Made by a program: the position numbers and the translations under genes
The notes under the pieces: generated by a model
Seen by the model: only the letters and a program-made list of their open reading frames with translations
Database searches by the model: none
What the model was told of the DNA's origin: nothing
Part shown: positions 20,002 through 27,415 of the stretch, one piece after another
Layout: every line of letters starts with the position of its first letter
Position numbering within the stretch: the stretch's first letter is position 1
Assembly: GCF_000383955.1 (NCBI RefSeq)
Contig: NZ_KB913013.1
Location: 5,980,746-6,044,745, forward strand
Direction of reading: 5' to 3'
Source: Rudanella lutea DSM 19387
Lineage (GTDB): Bacteria; Bacteroidota; Bacteroidia; Cytophagales; Spirosomataceae
Length of the DNA: 64,000 nt

Positions 20002-20859
20002 ATGCACTGGATTACCCGCGAACGGCCCAAAATTGATCGGCTGGCCTGCCCCTGGCTTATTATGCGTTTCATTGACCCATCGGCCGTAATTCATTTTGTA
20101 CCCGAGGGCGAGGTCATTTCACGGGCCGAAGCCATCGGAGCCATTCCCTTCGATGTGCCGGGGGTAGAATACAGCCATTACGAAGACCGCTGTACGTTCG
20201 ATTATTTTCTGCACAAACACGCCCTTACTGACCCCGCTCTGCATCGGATGGCCCCCATTGTGCGCGGAGCCGATACAGACGATCATAGCCTGACCCCACA
20301 GTCAGCGGGTTTGTGGGCCATTTCGGCGGGGCTGGCTCACAACCTTACCGACGATCAGGCCCTACTGGCGCAGGGGCTGGTGTTGTACGATGCCCTTTAT
20401 AGCTGGGCTAAACATCTCCAATCGGTACGGCACACTCAAAGCCCCACCGAACAACTGTTGCTGGCCGTATTGCACAACTACCTCGGGTCGAAGGGGCGGC
20501 CCAAAGTGCCGGCCTGGGTTGGGGAACTGAAAGAAGCTATTCAGGATCAGATCGATACCAATTTATCGCTCAGCCTGAGTGCCCTAGCCGAAAGTTTGGA
20601 CATAAATCCCGCGTACGTATCGCGTACGTTTGCCCGCTACTTCGACGACCTCTCATTTGGCGAGTACATTCGGAAGCTGCGTCTCGACAAAGCCCTCCAT
20701 TTGCTCGATACCACTTCGTACACCCTCACCGAAATTGCCTACCTGACCGGCTTCTCTGATCAGAGCCATTTTACCCGGATTTTCAAAAAACAGATGGGAC
20801 AAAACCCGTCGGAGTACCGAAAACAGAGCCGAAAAAGTAAAAGGGGTACAAAAGGTTAA
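20002..20859 (+). CDS. ChrB-type chromate resistance domain fused to an AraC-family DNA-binding domain
   Basis: The ATG at 20002 gives 285 residues beginning MHWITRERPKIDRLACPWLI, the usual beginning of a ChrB/chromate-resistance domain; codons upstream to 19951 are probably not translated. Residues ~1-150 hold this domain (AIPFDVPGVEYSHYEDRCTF, IVRGADTDD). Residues ~185-280 are a two-helix-turn-helix AraC module (LSLSALAESLDINPAYVSR; TEIAYLTGFSDQSHFTRIFK). In Proteobacteria ChrB is known as a chromate-responsive regulator and resistance factor without an AraC domain, so this arrangement puts the sensor-like domain directly on a DNA-binding module. The chromate transporter gene starts 88 nt downstream on the same strand. 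The inferred role is a chromate-responsive regulator of chrA. Confidence 0.85.
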   Translation: MHWITRERPKIDRLACPWLIMRFIDPSAVIHFVPEGEVISRAEAIGAIPFDVPGVEYSHYEDRCTFDYFLHKHALTDPALHRMAPIVRGADTDDHSLTPQSAGLWAISAGLAHNLTDDQALLAQGLVLYDALYSWAKHLQSVRHTQSPTEQLLLAVLHNYLGSKGRPKVPAWVGELKEAIQDQIDTNLSLSLSALAESLDINPAYVSRTFARYFDDLSFGEYIRKLRLDKALHLLDTTSYTLTEIAYLTGFSDQSHFTRIFKKQMGQNPSEYRKQSRKSKRGTKG

Positions 20860-20947
20860 ATCCGTTCTATTTTGAGTCCTTCGGTCGCCTGTATTCTTGC
20901 GTCGATTGGGTGGCCCGGCAAGTGTATCGGGCCCCTTTTCGACCGTT

Positions 20948-22096
20948 ATGACCACAAAAGCTTCTTATTCACTCACCGATCTGGTTCGTTATTTTCTGCG
21001 TTTAGGCACACTGGGCTTTGGTGGCCCCCCGGCCCTTGTGAGCGCCATGCACCGGGATCTGGTTGCCGAGCGGGGCTGGATAGCCGAGACCGACTACCGC
21101 GAAGGGCTCGCCTTAGCCCAGCTGGCCCCCGGCCCGCTGGCCGCCCAACTAGCTATTTACCTCGGCTATGTGCATTATGGCGTGTGGGGAGCTACTCTCA
21201 CCGGAGTTGCCTTTGTGATTCCCTCGTTTATCATGGTGCTGGCGCTGGGCGTGGCCTATGTACAGTTTGAGGGGCTTCCCCCCATGCAGGCCCTTTTCTA
21301 CGGGATTGGGGCCGCCGTAATCGGGATAATTGCCGTTGGCACCTACCGGCTTACCCGTAAAACCGTTCGGGCCGACGACCCGCTCGGCTGGATCTTATTG
21401 GGTATTTCGGCGGGGGCAACCATCCTCACCGAAACCGAGCTGCTCTGGCTCGTTCTCTTGTCGGGCGGAGTTTACTGGCTGGTCAACCGTCGGCCCGGCC
21501 TTATCCGGTTCAATACCGGCAATAGTGTGGCCCTTGTGCTGGCGCAGGCGCTCGCCCTCCCAACTGACTCTATTCTGTGGAAACTGGCCTTATTTTTCAC
21601 CAAAGCGGGGGCTTTTGTGTTCGGAAGTGGGCTGGCCATTGTTCCTTTTCTGTACGGGGGCGTGGTGAAGGAATACGGCTGGCTGACCGAACAGCAATTT
21701 CTTGATGCGGTAGCGGTGGCCATGATCACCCCCGGCCCGGTGGTGATAACGGTCGCGTTTATCGGGTATCTGGTCGCGGGCTTTCCGGGGGCCTGCGTGT
21801 CGGCGCTGGCTACATTTCTGCCTTGCTACCTGTTCACCATTCTGCCCGCGCCTTACTTTCGGCGCTGGGGTAAGCACCCCGGTGTAAAGGCCTTTGTCGA
21901 TGGTATCACGATAGCCGCCGTCGGGGCTATTGCGGGGGCGGTGGTTGTGCTCGCACGTCGGCAACTCACCGACATACCCGCGGTCGGCCTTGCGCTCACA
22001 AGCATTGGCTTGCTGTACCGGTTTCCCAAACTCCCCGAACTGGCGCTCATTGGTGGAGCCGCTTTGGCCGGGCTCCTGCTGCGGTATTTTTTTTGA
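20948..22096 (+). CDS. chrA: Chromate ion transporter ChrA
   Basis: The ATG at 20948 gives 382 residues starting MTTKASYSLTDLVRYFLRLG. Both halves of the CHR duplication are visible: the N-terminal half has LGTLGFGGPPALVSAMHRDLV and LAQLAPGPLAAQLAIYLGY; the C-terminal half has FFTKAGAFVFGSGLAIVPFL and AMITPGPVVITVAFIGYLV. About ten hydrophobic segments indicate an inner-membrane protein. Family members export chromate by anion antiport. It follows the ChrB-AraC fusion gene and may be cotranscribed with it. The C-terminal end is short and very hydrophobic, which is normal for the family. Confidence 0.93.
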   Translation: MTTKASYSLTDLVRYFLRLGTLGFGGPPALVSAMHRDLVAERGWIAETDYREGLALAQLAPGPLAAQLAIYLGYVHYGVWGATLTGVAFVIPSFIMVLALGVAYVQFEGLPPMQALFYGIGAAVIGIIAVGTYRLTRKTVRADDPLGWILLGISAGATILTETELLWLVLLSGGVYWLVNRRPGLIRFNTGNSVALVLAQALALPTDSILWKLALFFTKAGAFVFGSGLAIVPFLYGGVVKEYGWLTEQQFLDAVAVAMITPGPVVITVAFIGYLVAGFPGACVSALATFLPCYLFTILPAPYFRRWGKHPGVKAFVDGITIAAVGAIAGAVVVLARRQLTDIPAVGLALTSIGLLYRFPKLPELALIGGAALAGLLLRYFF

Positions 22097-22159
22097 GAGA
22101 CCAGCCGCTGAGCCACTTTTTTTAATTGACGGCCGGGGCATCTTCTTTAATTGGGAGCC

Positions 22160-22179
22160 GGGGCTGGCAAACCAGCCCC
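22160..22179. terminator. Short hairpin downstream of chrA, possible terminator
   Basis: GGGGCTGG and CCAGCCCC pair perfectly around a CAAA loop, 64 nt after the chrA stop. There is no T run, so termination is uncertain. The rest of the 22097-22378 gap contains an imperfect inverted repeat with TGGCGCGTAGG near 22201-22212 and its counterpart near 22310-22320, but no gene. Confidence 0.4.
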
Positions 22180-22378
22180 ATTGCTGATTTATCCAAAATG
22201 GCTGGCGCGTAGGTCTTTGACCGGCTCAGGCTGACGGGTAACCTTCAAACCAAGTGCCAGCCCGGGTCCCAACGGGGTACCGCATATTCGGCTGAGCCTG
22301 CCGAGGGCCCACGCGCCAACCAGCAACTATCTGTCAATCAAACACTTTTAATTCATATTACCCGTAACGCAGGTTATT

Positions 22379-23227
22379 TTACCGGCGGGGGTAGGGTGCT
22401 TTTCTGCGGTTCAAGGTGTAGCTAAAATCTTCATTCCCAACGAGCGGCAACCCATCGGCGCCAGCAAAGAACAGAATATTATCGTCGCCCTTAAGCAAGC
22501 GGAGGGGCTGAGACCATTGATCGAAGCTGAGAAGATAGACTATGCGGCCATCTGGTTCGGTACTGATTTGCCACGTACCTCTTGCCATGTGCTCTTTTCG
22601 ATAGCCGTTTCCGGCCAACTGAAAGTACGTGGGTTTACCCGTTAGCGAATCGCTGTGGAGCTGAAAATACCATTTTATTTTGATGCAGGCGTCGCTTTTG
22701 GTAATGCCAAGCAGGCCGGGTATTTGGTTACACGGGGTTCGGCCTTCAAACACAAGGGGGCTTGAGACATTGGTTGGCCTGGCCCGAACATGCACTTCGT
22801 TTGTCGGCACCGGGCTGGCGTTGTTCAGGGCGTAACTGTACCCGCCGTTTCCGATCAGCATGCCGTTGCTGCTATCCAGCAGATGAAGCACATTGGCATT
22901 CAGCTCCGCAATAGCAAGCTGCTTGTTATGGTGCGTCAGTTGATACCCAGTTTCAGAACGGGTAAGTTTACCGTCAAATGCGACACGTTGCTCATTAGAA
23001 AATCCATTCGTACTCGGTTTCGACAGGCCGTACTGACATTGAAGGGTAAACTTTTCAGGTTTCAGTTCGAGCTTCCACCGGATAAAATCAATGGAATCGG
23101 TGGCCGAAATCTGGAGAAATTCGCGCACGGTGGCATGGGCGGGCGTACTGCCAACATACGTTTGCGCGGTGGCGCTGCACCCAATGCCAATAAGCAGGAA
23201 GCACAGCAGGTAAAGGTGGGGTTTCAT
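22379..23227 (-). CDS. Secreted or lipid-anchored protein of unknown function
   Basis: The ATG at 23227 places a clean signal sequence at the start (MKPHLYLLCFLLIGIGCSAT); the frame extends further upstream but those codons would bury it. The IGIGC-S boundary could be a lipoprotein site, with Cys at residue 17, or the AQ slightly further on could be a signal peptidase I site. The mature part (~260 aa) is beta-rich with two half-repeats: each contains a statement of the type LVFEGRTPCNQ or a GNGGYSYALN/GNEDFSYTLN strand. The FEGRTPC segment resembles NlpE-like copper-stress lipoproteins, but I cannot confirm that. No catalytic motif is visible. Its neighbours (chrA convergent, alcohol dehydrogenase divergent) give no functional hint. 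Confidence 0.65.
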   Translation of the reverse strand: MKPHLYLLCFLLIGIGCSATAQTYVGSTPAHATVREFLQISATDSIDFIRWKLELKPEKFTLQCQYGLSKPSTNGFSNEQRVAFDGKLTRSETGYQLTHHNKQLAIAELNANVLHLLDSSNGMLIGNGGYSYALNNASPVPTNEVHVRARPTNVSSPLVFEGRTPCNQIPGLLGITKSDACIKIKWYFQLHSDSLTGKPTYFQLAGNGYRKEHMARGTWQISTEPDGRIVYLLSFDQWSQPLRLLKGDDNILFFAGADGLPLVGNEDFSYTLNRRKAPYPRR

Positions 23228-23433
23228 CCGTTTCAGGGGTTTAGAACTGTGTACGCACAACCATTTACTAAACATAGAGTTGATTAAGCAAACGAGCGTT
23301 GCATCGACCCGTTTATTAAGTGCCATAAAGAGTAGCTTGTCTATGCCTTCGACATTTGGATTTTAGTGGCACTCTCGATTACGGGCTCTCAAAACATCAC
23401 CAGCAATTTAATCTATTTAACCCTCTACAGTTT

Positions 23434-24477
23434 ATGGTTGCAGCGAAAGGTTATGCCGCGCAAAACAAAGATACGGATCTCGCCCCCTGGAGTTTCGAAC
23501 GCCGGGAGGTAGGCCCACACGATGTGCAGTTTGATATCTTGTACTGTGGCGTTTGCCACTCCGACCTGCATCAGATTCGCGACGAATGGGGCGGCAGTAT
23601 TTACCCGATGGTTCCCGGCCACGAGATTGTGGGGCGGGTTGTGGCCGTGGGCAGCGCCGTAACTAAATTCAAGGTGGGCGATCTGGCCGGCACGGGCTGC
23701 ATGGTCGACTCGTGCCGCACCTGCGAATCGTGCCAGCAGGGTCTGGAACAATACTGCTACAACGGCAACAGCCAAACGTACAACGGCCTTGAGCAGGACA
23801 AGAAAACCCCAACCTATGGCGGCTATTCGAACACCATCGTGGTGAACGAAGACTTCGTATTGCGCATCCCCGAAAACCTGGATCTGGCGGCAGCAGCCCC
23901 GTTGCTTTGTGCAGGTATCACCACCTACTCGCCCCTGCGGCACTGGAAACTTCAGCCGGGGCAGAAACTGGCCGTACTCGGTCTGGGCGGTCTGGGCCAC
24001 ATGGGCGTTAAATTTGGCGTGGCGATGGGTGCTGAGGTGACCGTGCTCAGTACGTCGCCCGCCAAAGAAGCCGACGCCAGGCGGCTGGGCGCACACAATT
24101 TTGTGGTTACCAGCGACCGCGAGCAGTTCAAAAAAGTCAGAGGTTCGTTCGACTTTATTCTGGACACGGTGTCGGCCGAGCACGACTACCAACCGTACCT
24201 CTCTCTGTTGAAAGTCGACGGGGTACATATCTGCGTGGGTGCGCCCCCAACCGCTTCGGCCATTAAAGCATTTAGCCTCATTACAGGTCGTAAGAGCATT
24301 GCCGGGTCGGGGATCGGTGGCATCGCCGAAACTCAGGAAATGCTCGACTTCTGCGCCGAGAAAGGCATCGTGTCGGACATTGAGCTGATCAACATCAAAG
24401 ACATCCATCAGGCTTACGACCGGATGCTGAAAGGCGATGTGCGCTACCGGTTTGTAATCGATATGGCCACCCTGTAG
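23434..24477 (+). CDS. NAD(P)-dependent zinc alcohol dehydrogenase (cinnamyl-alcohol-dehydrogenase-like)
   Basis: The ATG at 23434 (MVAAKGYAAQNKDTDLAPW) gives 347 residues, the usual family length. Catalytic zinc ligands are seen in CGVCHSDLHQIRDEW and PGHEIVGRV; the structural zinc site is the four-Cys cluster in CMVDSCRTCESCQQGLEQYC; the Rossmann motif is GLGGLGHMGVKF. This pattern is that of medium-chain dehydrogenases of the CAD/YahK group, which reduce aldehydes to alcohols, mostly with NADPH. The protein is cytosolic. The gene stands alone and is followed by a strong terminator. The exact substrate cannot be told from sequence. Confidence 0.93.
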   Translation: MVAAKGYAAQNKDTDLAPWSFERREVGPHDVQFDILYCGVCHSDLHQIRDEWGGSIYPMVPGHEIVGRVVAVGSAVTKFKVGDLAGTGCMVDSCRTCESCQQGLEQYCYNGNSQTYNGLEQDKKTPTYGGYSNTIVVNEDFVLRIPENLDLAAAAPLLCAGITTYSPLRHWKLQPGQKLAVLGLGGLGHMGVKFGVAMGAEVTVLSTSPAKEADARRLGAHNFVVTSDREQFKKVRGSFDFILDTVSAEHDYQPYLSLLKVDGVHICVGAPPTASAIKAFSLITGRKSIAGSGIGGIAETQEMLDFCAEKGIVSDIELINIKDIHQAYDRMLKGDVRYRFVIDMATL

Positions 24478-24495
24478 TCTGTATATTCTGTAATT

Positions 24496-24525
24496 GCCCG
24501 GCCCTGACGAGGGCCGGGCTTTTTT
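24496..24525 (+). terminator. Intrinsic terminator of the alcohol dehydrogenase gene
   Basis: A perfect 9-bp GC stem (24496-24504 with 24511-24519, arm GCCCGGCCC), a 6-nt loop and six T residues follow 18 nt after the stop. Confidence 0.9.
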
Positions 24526-24605
24526 ATGCGCTTCCCCTGCCGGTTATACTATTCATCCAAACGGCTTTACATTGTAGAAAGTAGCCTCGGCAGCAAATAA
24601 TTCAG

Positions 24606-26063
24606 ATGAAAAACCGGATACCATTTACAGCGCAGATAAACGAGGGGTTAACCCAGTTTTGGGGATATACACGACTAAGCCTGATGGCTGCCTGTGTGGC
24701 AACGTCGGTCCCTTCGGTAGCCCAAAACGCGCAGATCATCTACAAAAACCAGTGTGCTGGCTGCCACGGGGGGCAAATGCAGGGTAGCGCCGGGCCCGCC
24801 CTGATTAAAAAAGAGTGGAAACACGGGGGCGACCGGGCTTCAATTCTGAAAACCATCCGGCAGGGTGTACCTACCACCGAGATGATGAAGTTTGAAGGCA
24901 TTCTGTCGGCCAGGGAAATAGAAGCAGTTACGGATTTTATAGTCAACGCCCAAACCGCCCCCCAACTGCTCAAAAAGGCAGATTTGCCGTTGAGCGTACA
25001 GACCAAGCACTACAACCTGAAGATCGAAAAGCTGGTAACCGAGGGTCTGAACAGCCCCTGGGGTCTGGAGTTTATCGACGCCACCCGCGCCCTGATTACC
25101 GGAAAAAACGGGGACCTGTACATGCTCGAAAATGGCAAGCTTGACCCGCAGAAGATCATCGGTCTGCCCAAAGTTTACGGCACCGATCTGGTCGGCGGAC
25201 TGATGGATTTAGCTCTTGACCCGAACTACAAAACCAACGGCTGGATCTACCTCGGATTTAGCCATAATCCCCAAAATAGCACGGACAAAAAGACGCCCGG
25301 CATGACCAAAATTGTGCGCGGCAAACTGCGCGACCATCAATGGGTTGATGAACAGACTCTGTTTCAGGTGCCCGACTCGCTGCTGGTTACGGGCGGCACA
25401 CGCTGGGGATGCCGGTTTCTGTTCGATAAGCAAGGCCATCTCTACTTCACCATCGGCGATATGAACCGGGCGAACGATTCCCAGATTTTGACCCGACCAT
25501 CGGGCAAAGTGTACCGGATTAACCCCGACGGCTCTATCCCGAAAGACAACCCGCTTTATGGCCAGCCAAACGTGTTGCAGGCCATTTACAGTTGGGGTAA
25601 TCGCAACGTGCAGGGGTTGGCGCAGCATCCGGCTACCGGCGTCATTTACGCCACCGAACACGGCCCGCAGGGGGGCGACGAACTCAACATCCTGAAAAAA
25701 GGAGCGAACTACGGCTGGCCGGTCATCACCTACGGCATCGACTACAACGGCAGCATTGTCTCGACCGAAACCCAACGGGCGGGCATGGAGCAGCCCCTCA
25801 CCTACTGGACGCCCTCTATTGCTGTCAGCGCGATTGAATTTGTCACCGGCGGGCAGTTTCCCCGCTGGCAAAATAACCTGCTGGTCACGGCGCTCAAATT
25901 TGAAGAAATCAGGCGGTTGGTTGTGGCTGGCGACAAGGTACTCGAACAGGAGGTACTGCTTAAAGGCTACGGCCGGGTGCGCGATCTGAAAATTGGCCCC
26001 GAAGGCGCGCTGTATGTGCTCACGAATGCGCCGGATGCGCTGGTCAGGATTACCAAAGAGTGA
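24606..26063 (+). CDS. Cytochrome c / glucose-sorbosone dehydrogenase fusion (PQQ-dependent type)
   Basis: The protein has 485 residues. An N-terminal hydrophobic segment (~22-40, ending PSVAQ) acts as an export signal. A cytochrome c domain follows, with the haem motif CAGCH at residues 50-54 and methionines near 97 as candidate distal ligand. Residues ~135-483 form a six-bladed propeller of the glucose/sorbosone dehydrogenase family (GLNSPWGLEF, GDMNRAND, YATEHGPQGGDELN, GANYGWPVITYG). Family members oxidise sugars or related alcohols in the periplasm with pyrroloquinoline quinone and pass electrons to cytochromes; the fused haem domain would be an internal electron acceptor. The substrate is not predictable. 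A hairpin overlaps the stop codon. Confidence 0.9.
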   Translation: MKNRIPFTAQINEGLTQFWGYTRLSLMAACVATSVPSVAQNAQIIYKNQCAGCHGGQMQGSAGPALIKKEWKHGGDRASILKTIRQGVPTTEMMKFEGILSAREIEAVTDFIVNAQTAPQLLKKADLPLSVQTKHYNLKIEKLVTEGLNSPWGLEFIDATRALITGKNGDLYMLENGKLDPQKIIGLPKVYGTDLVGGLMDLALDPNYKTNGWIYLGFSHNPQNSTDKKTPGMTKIVRGKLRDHQWVDEQTLFQVPDSLLVTGGTRWGCRFLFDKQGHLYFTIGDMNRANDSQILTRPSGKVYRINPDGSIPKDNPLYGQPNVLQAIYSWGNRNVQGLAQHPATGVIYATEHGPQGGDELNILKKGANYGWPVITYGIDYNGSIVSTETQRAGMEQPLTYWTPSIAVSAIEFVTGGQFPRWQNNLLVTALKFEEIRRLVVAGDKVLEQEVLLKGYGRVRDLKIGPEGALYVLTNAPDALVRITKE

Positions 26064-26100
26064 AAGAGTGGCTGAGCTTTTATTCACTCTTTCACTCTTT
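26055..26100 (+). terminator. Hairpin overlapping the dehydrogenase stop codon
   Basis: AAAGAGTGAAAGAGTG (26055-26070) pairs perfectly with 26085-26100 around a 14-nt loop, and the following bases are pyrimidine-rich repeats of TTTCACCTTTAGCT. It is a likely terminator. A related GTGAAAG-rich run recurs at 46228-46255. Confidence 0.65.
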
Positions 26101-26280
26101 CACCTTTAGCTTTCTCTCTTTCACCTTTAGCTCGCTCTCTGTTCACGATACGCGCACGGGCCACCCATGCCATCCGATTTTTACTCAAATCTATACACCC
26201 CAAAAATAAGTAACCCGGTGATCGGTAAAACTGGTAGGTAAAACCGTAAAATAGATACAGGCAGGCGTATGCGCGGGCGC

Positions 26281-26289
26281 TACCTTTGC
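26281..26289 (+). promoter_or_regulatory. Bacteroidota-type -7 element TACCTTTG
   Basis: TACCTTTGC matches the Bacteroidota -7 consensus TAnnTTTG exactly and lies 37 nt before the chosen ATG at 26326. No TTG is present at the expected -33 position, so the promoter is incomplete by consensus. Confidence 0.55.
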
Positions 26290-26325
26290 ACCCAATCGAC
26301 CAACTTGTTCTATAACAGTCTTTTG

Positions 26326-27102
26326 ATGTTTCGTTTTATTACGCTCACCCTCGTTGTTTTTTTTGGATGTATGCCGGGCCTCAGCGCCGGCCAATCATCG
26401 ACCGACAGTACCAAACTCATTTCTACTTTCTCCGGCTCAATAGGTATTACTAACAACGGGTTTTCCATTGTCCCGACGTTCTCGCTGAACCGACCAGCCG
26501 CCATCATGAACTTCTACTGGCGCAAAAACCGGTTTAATTTTGACCCCGACATCCGGCTGGTGTCGGATGCCAGCAAAGGGGGCTTTATCTTCTGGTTTCG
26601 CTACCGGCTGATAGAGCAAAAGCGGTTCAGCCTGCGGGTGGGCGTTCACCCGGCGTTTTCGCTCGTGCGCAAAATGATCAGCGAGAGCGGCACTGACCGG
26701 GAGATTACCGAAATGCTCCGCTTTGCCGCGGGCGAACTTGTACCGGCGTACCAGATTACCCCGAATTGGACCCTCAGTGCGGTGTATTTGCACGGAAACG
26801 GGTTGCAGCAACACGGCCCACAACAGACTAATGTTCTCTTCTTGAACAACAGTTTCTCTAACCTCAACGTGGGCGGGGATTTCCGGCTGACGCTTATCCC
26901 GACGGTGTTTTTCCTGAAAGTTGACGACCATAGCGGCAGCTATTTTTCGGGCACGGCCATCGTATCAAAAAAGGGGTTGCCGCTTACCGTACAATCTACG
27001 ATCAACCAGACGTTCCGTTCTGATATACCCGGCAATAAGAACTTTATGTGGAATGTGATGCTGGCGTACAACTTCCGAAAGACCCTGCGCGTGATGCCCT
27101 AA
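26326..27102 (+). CDS. Small outer-membrane-like beta-barrel protein, function unknown
   Basis: The ATG at 26326 (MFRFITLTLVVFFGCMPGLS) begins with a signal peptide cleaved near SAGQ; earlier codons in the frame overlap the promoter element. The 258-residue protein consists of alternating amphipathic strands (RKNRFNFDPDIRLVS, GGFIFWFRYRLIEQKRFSLRVG, FMWNVMLAYNFRK) typical of an outer-membrane barrel. No family motif is recognised. It stands as a single gene. Barrel assignment is an inference from strand pattern. Confidence 0.65.
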   Translation: MFRFITLTLVVFFGCMPGLSAGQSSTDSTKLISTFSGSIGITNNGFSIVPTFSLNRPAAIMNFYWRKNRFNFDPDIRLVSDASKGGFIFWFRYRLIEQKRFSLRVGVHPAFSLVRKMISESGTDREITEMLRFAAGELVPAYQITPNWTLSAVYLHGNGLQQHGPQQTNVLFLNNSFSNLNVGGDFRLTLIPTVFFLKVDDHSGSYFSGTAIVSKKGLPLTVQSTINQTFRSDIPGNKNFMWNVMLAYNFRKTLRVMP

Positions 27103-27144
27103 AGCGTAAACAAACGGTACCCTATATACGTAACGCATAAATTA

Positions 27145-27176
27145 GCCCTGAAGGTCATTGATTGGCTCTTCAGGGC
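27145..27176 (+). terminator. Hairpin after the barrel gene, possible terminator
   Basis: GCCCTGAAG (27145-27153) pairs perfectly with CTTCAGGGC (27168-27176). The tract after it is not a clean T run. It separates the barrel gene from the CRISPR leader. Confidence 0.5.
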
Positions 27177-27274
27177 CATGTACTTTATCGAGGTAGTACC
27201 GGTTTGTGAAGTGGTTTTTACTAGATAGGGTTTTATATGCGCGCATGGGTAAAATGAGGTCGTATGCCCTTCGG

Positions 27275-27415
27275 AACTCACAAAAGTTTTGTAAAATTGC
27301 CCAATCGGACGGGGTTATGTTCCTTTTTCGATAGGCTTTTGGAAAGATTCAATTATAAATTTCCAATTTTACGCTCTTTAACATATTGTCAATCAGGCTT
27401 GTCACCACTTGAACG
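27275..27415 (+). promoter_or_regulatory. CRISPR leader
   Basis: This AT-rich stretch lies immediately before the first repeat, at the end of the array opposite to the degenerate repeat. It is duplicated at 41426-41566 with about 80-85 percent identity by eye, including the blocks TTCCTTTTTCGATA, TTTTGGAAAGATTCAATTA and CTGTCACCACTT or its variant just before the repeat. Conservation of a non-coding block directly before a repeat in two places supports a leader role. Confidence 0.75.

Noticed and set aside
23425-24408. Open frame of ~330 codons antisense to the alcohol dehydrogenase
   Set aside because: The dehydrogenase has all zinc and nucleotide-binding motifs and a terminator on its own strand.
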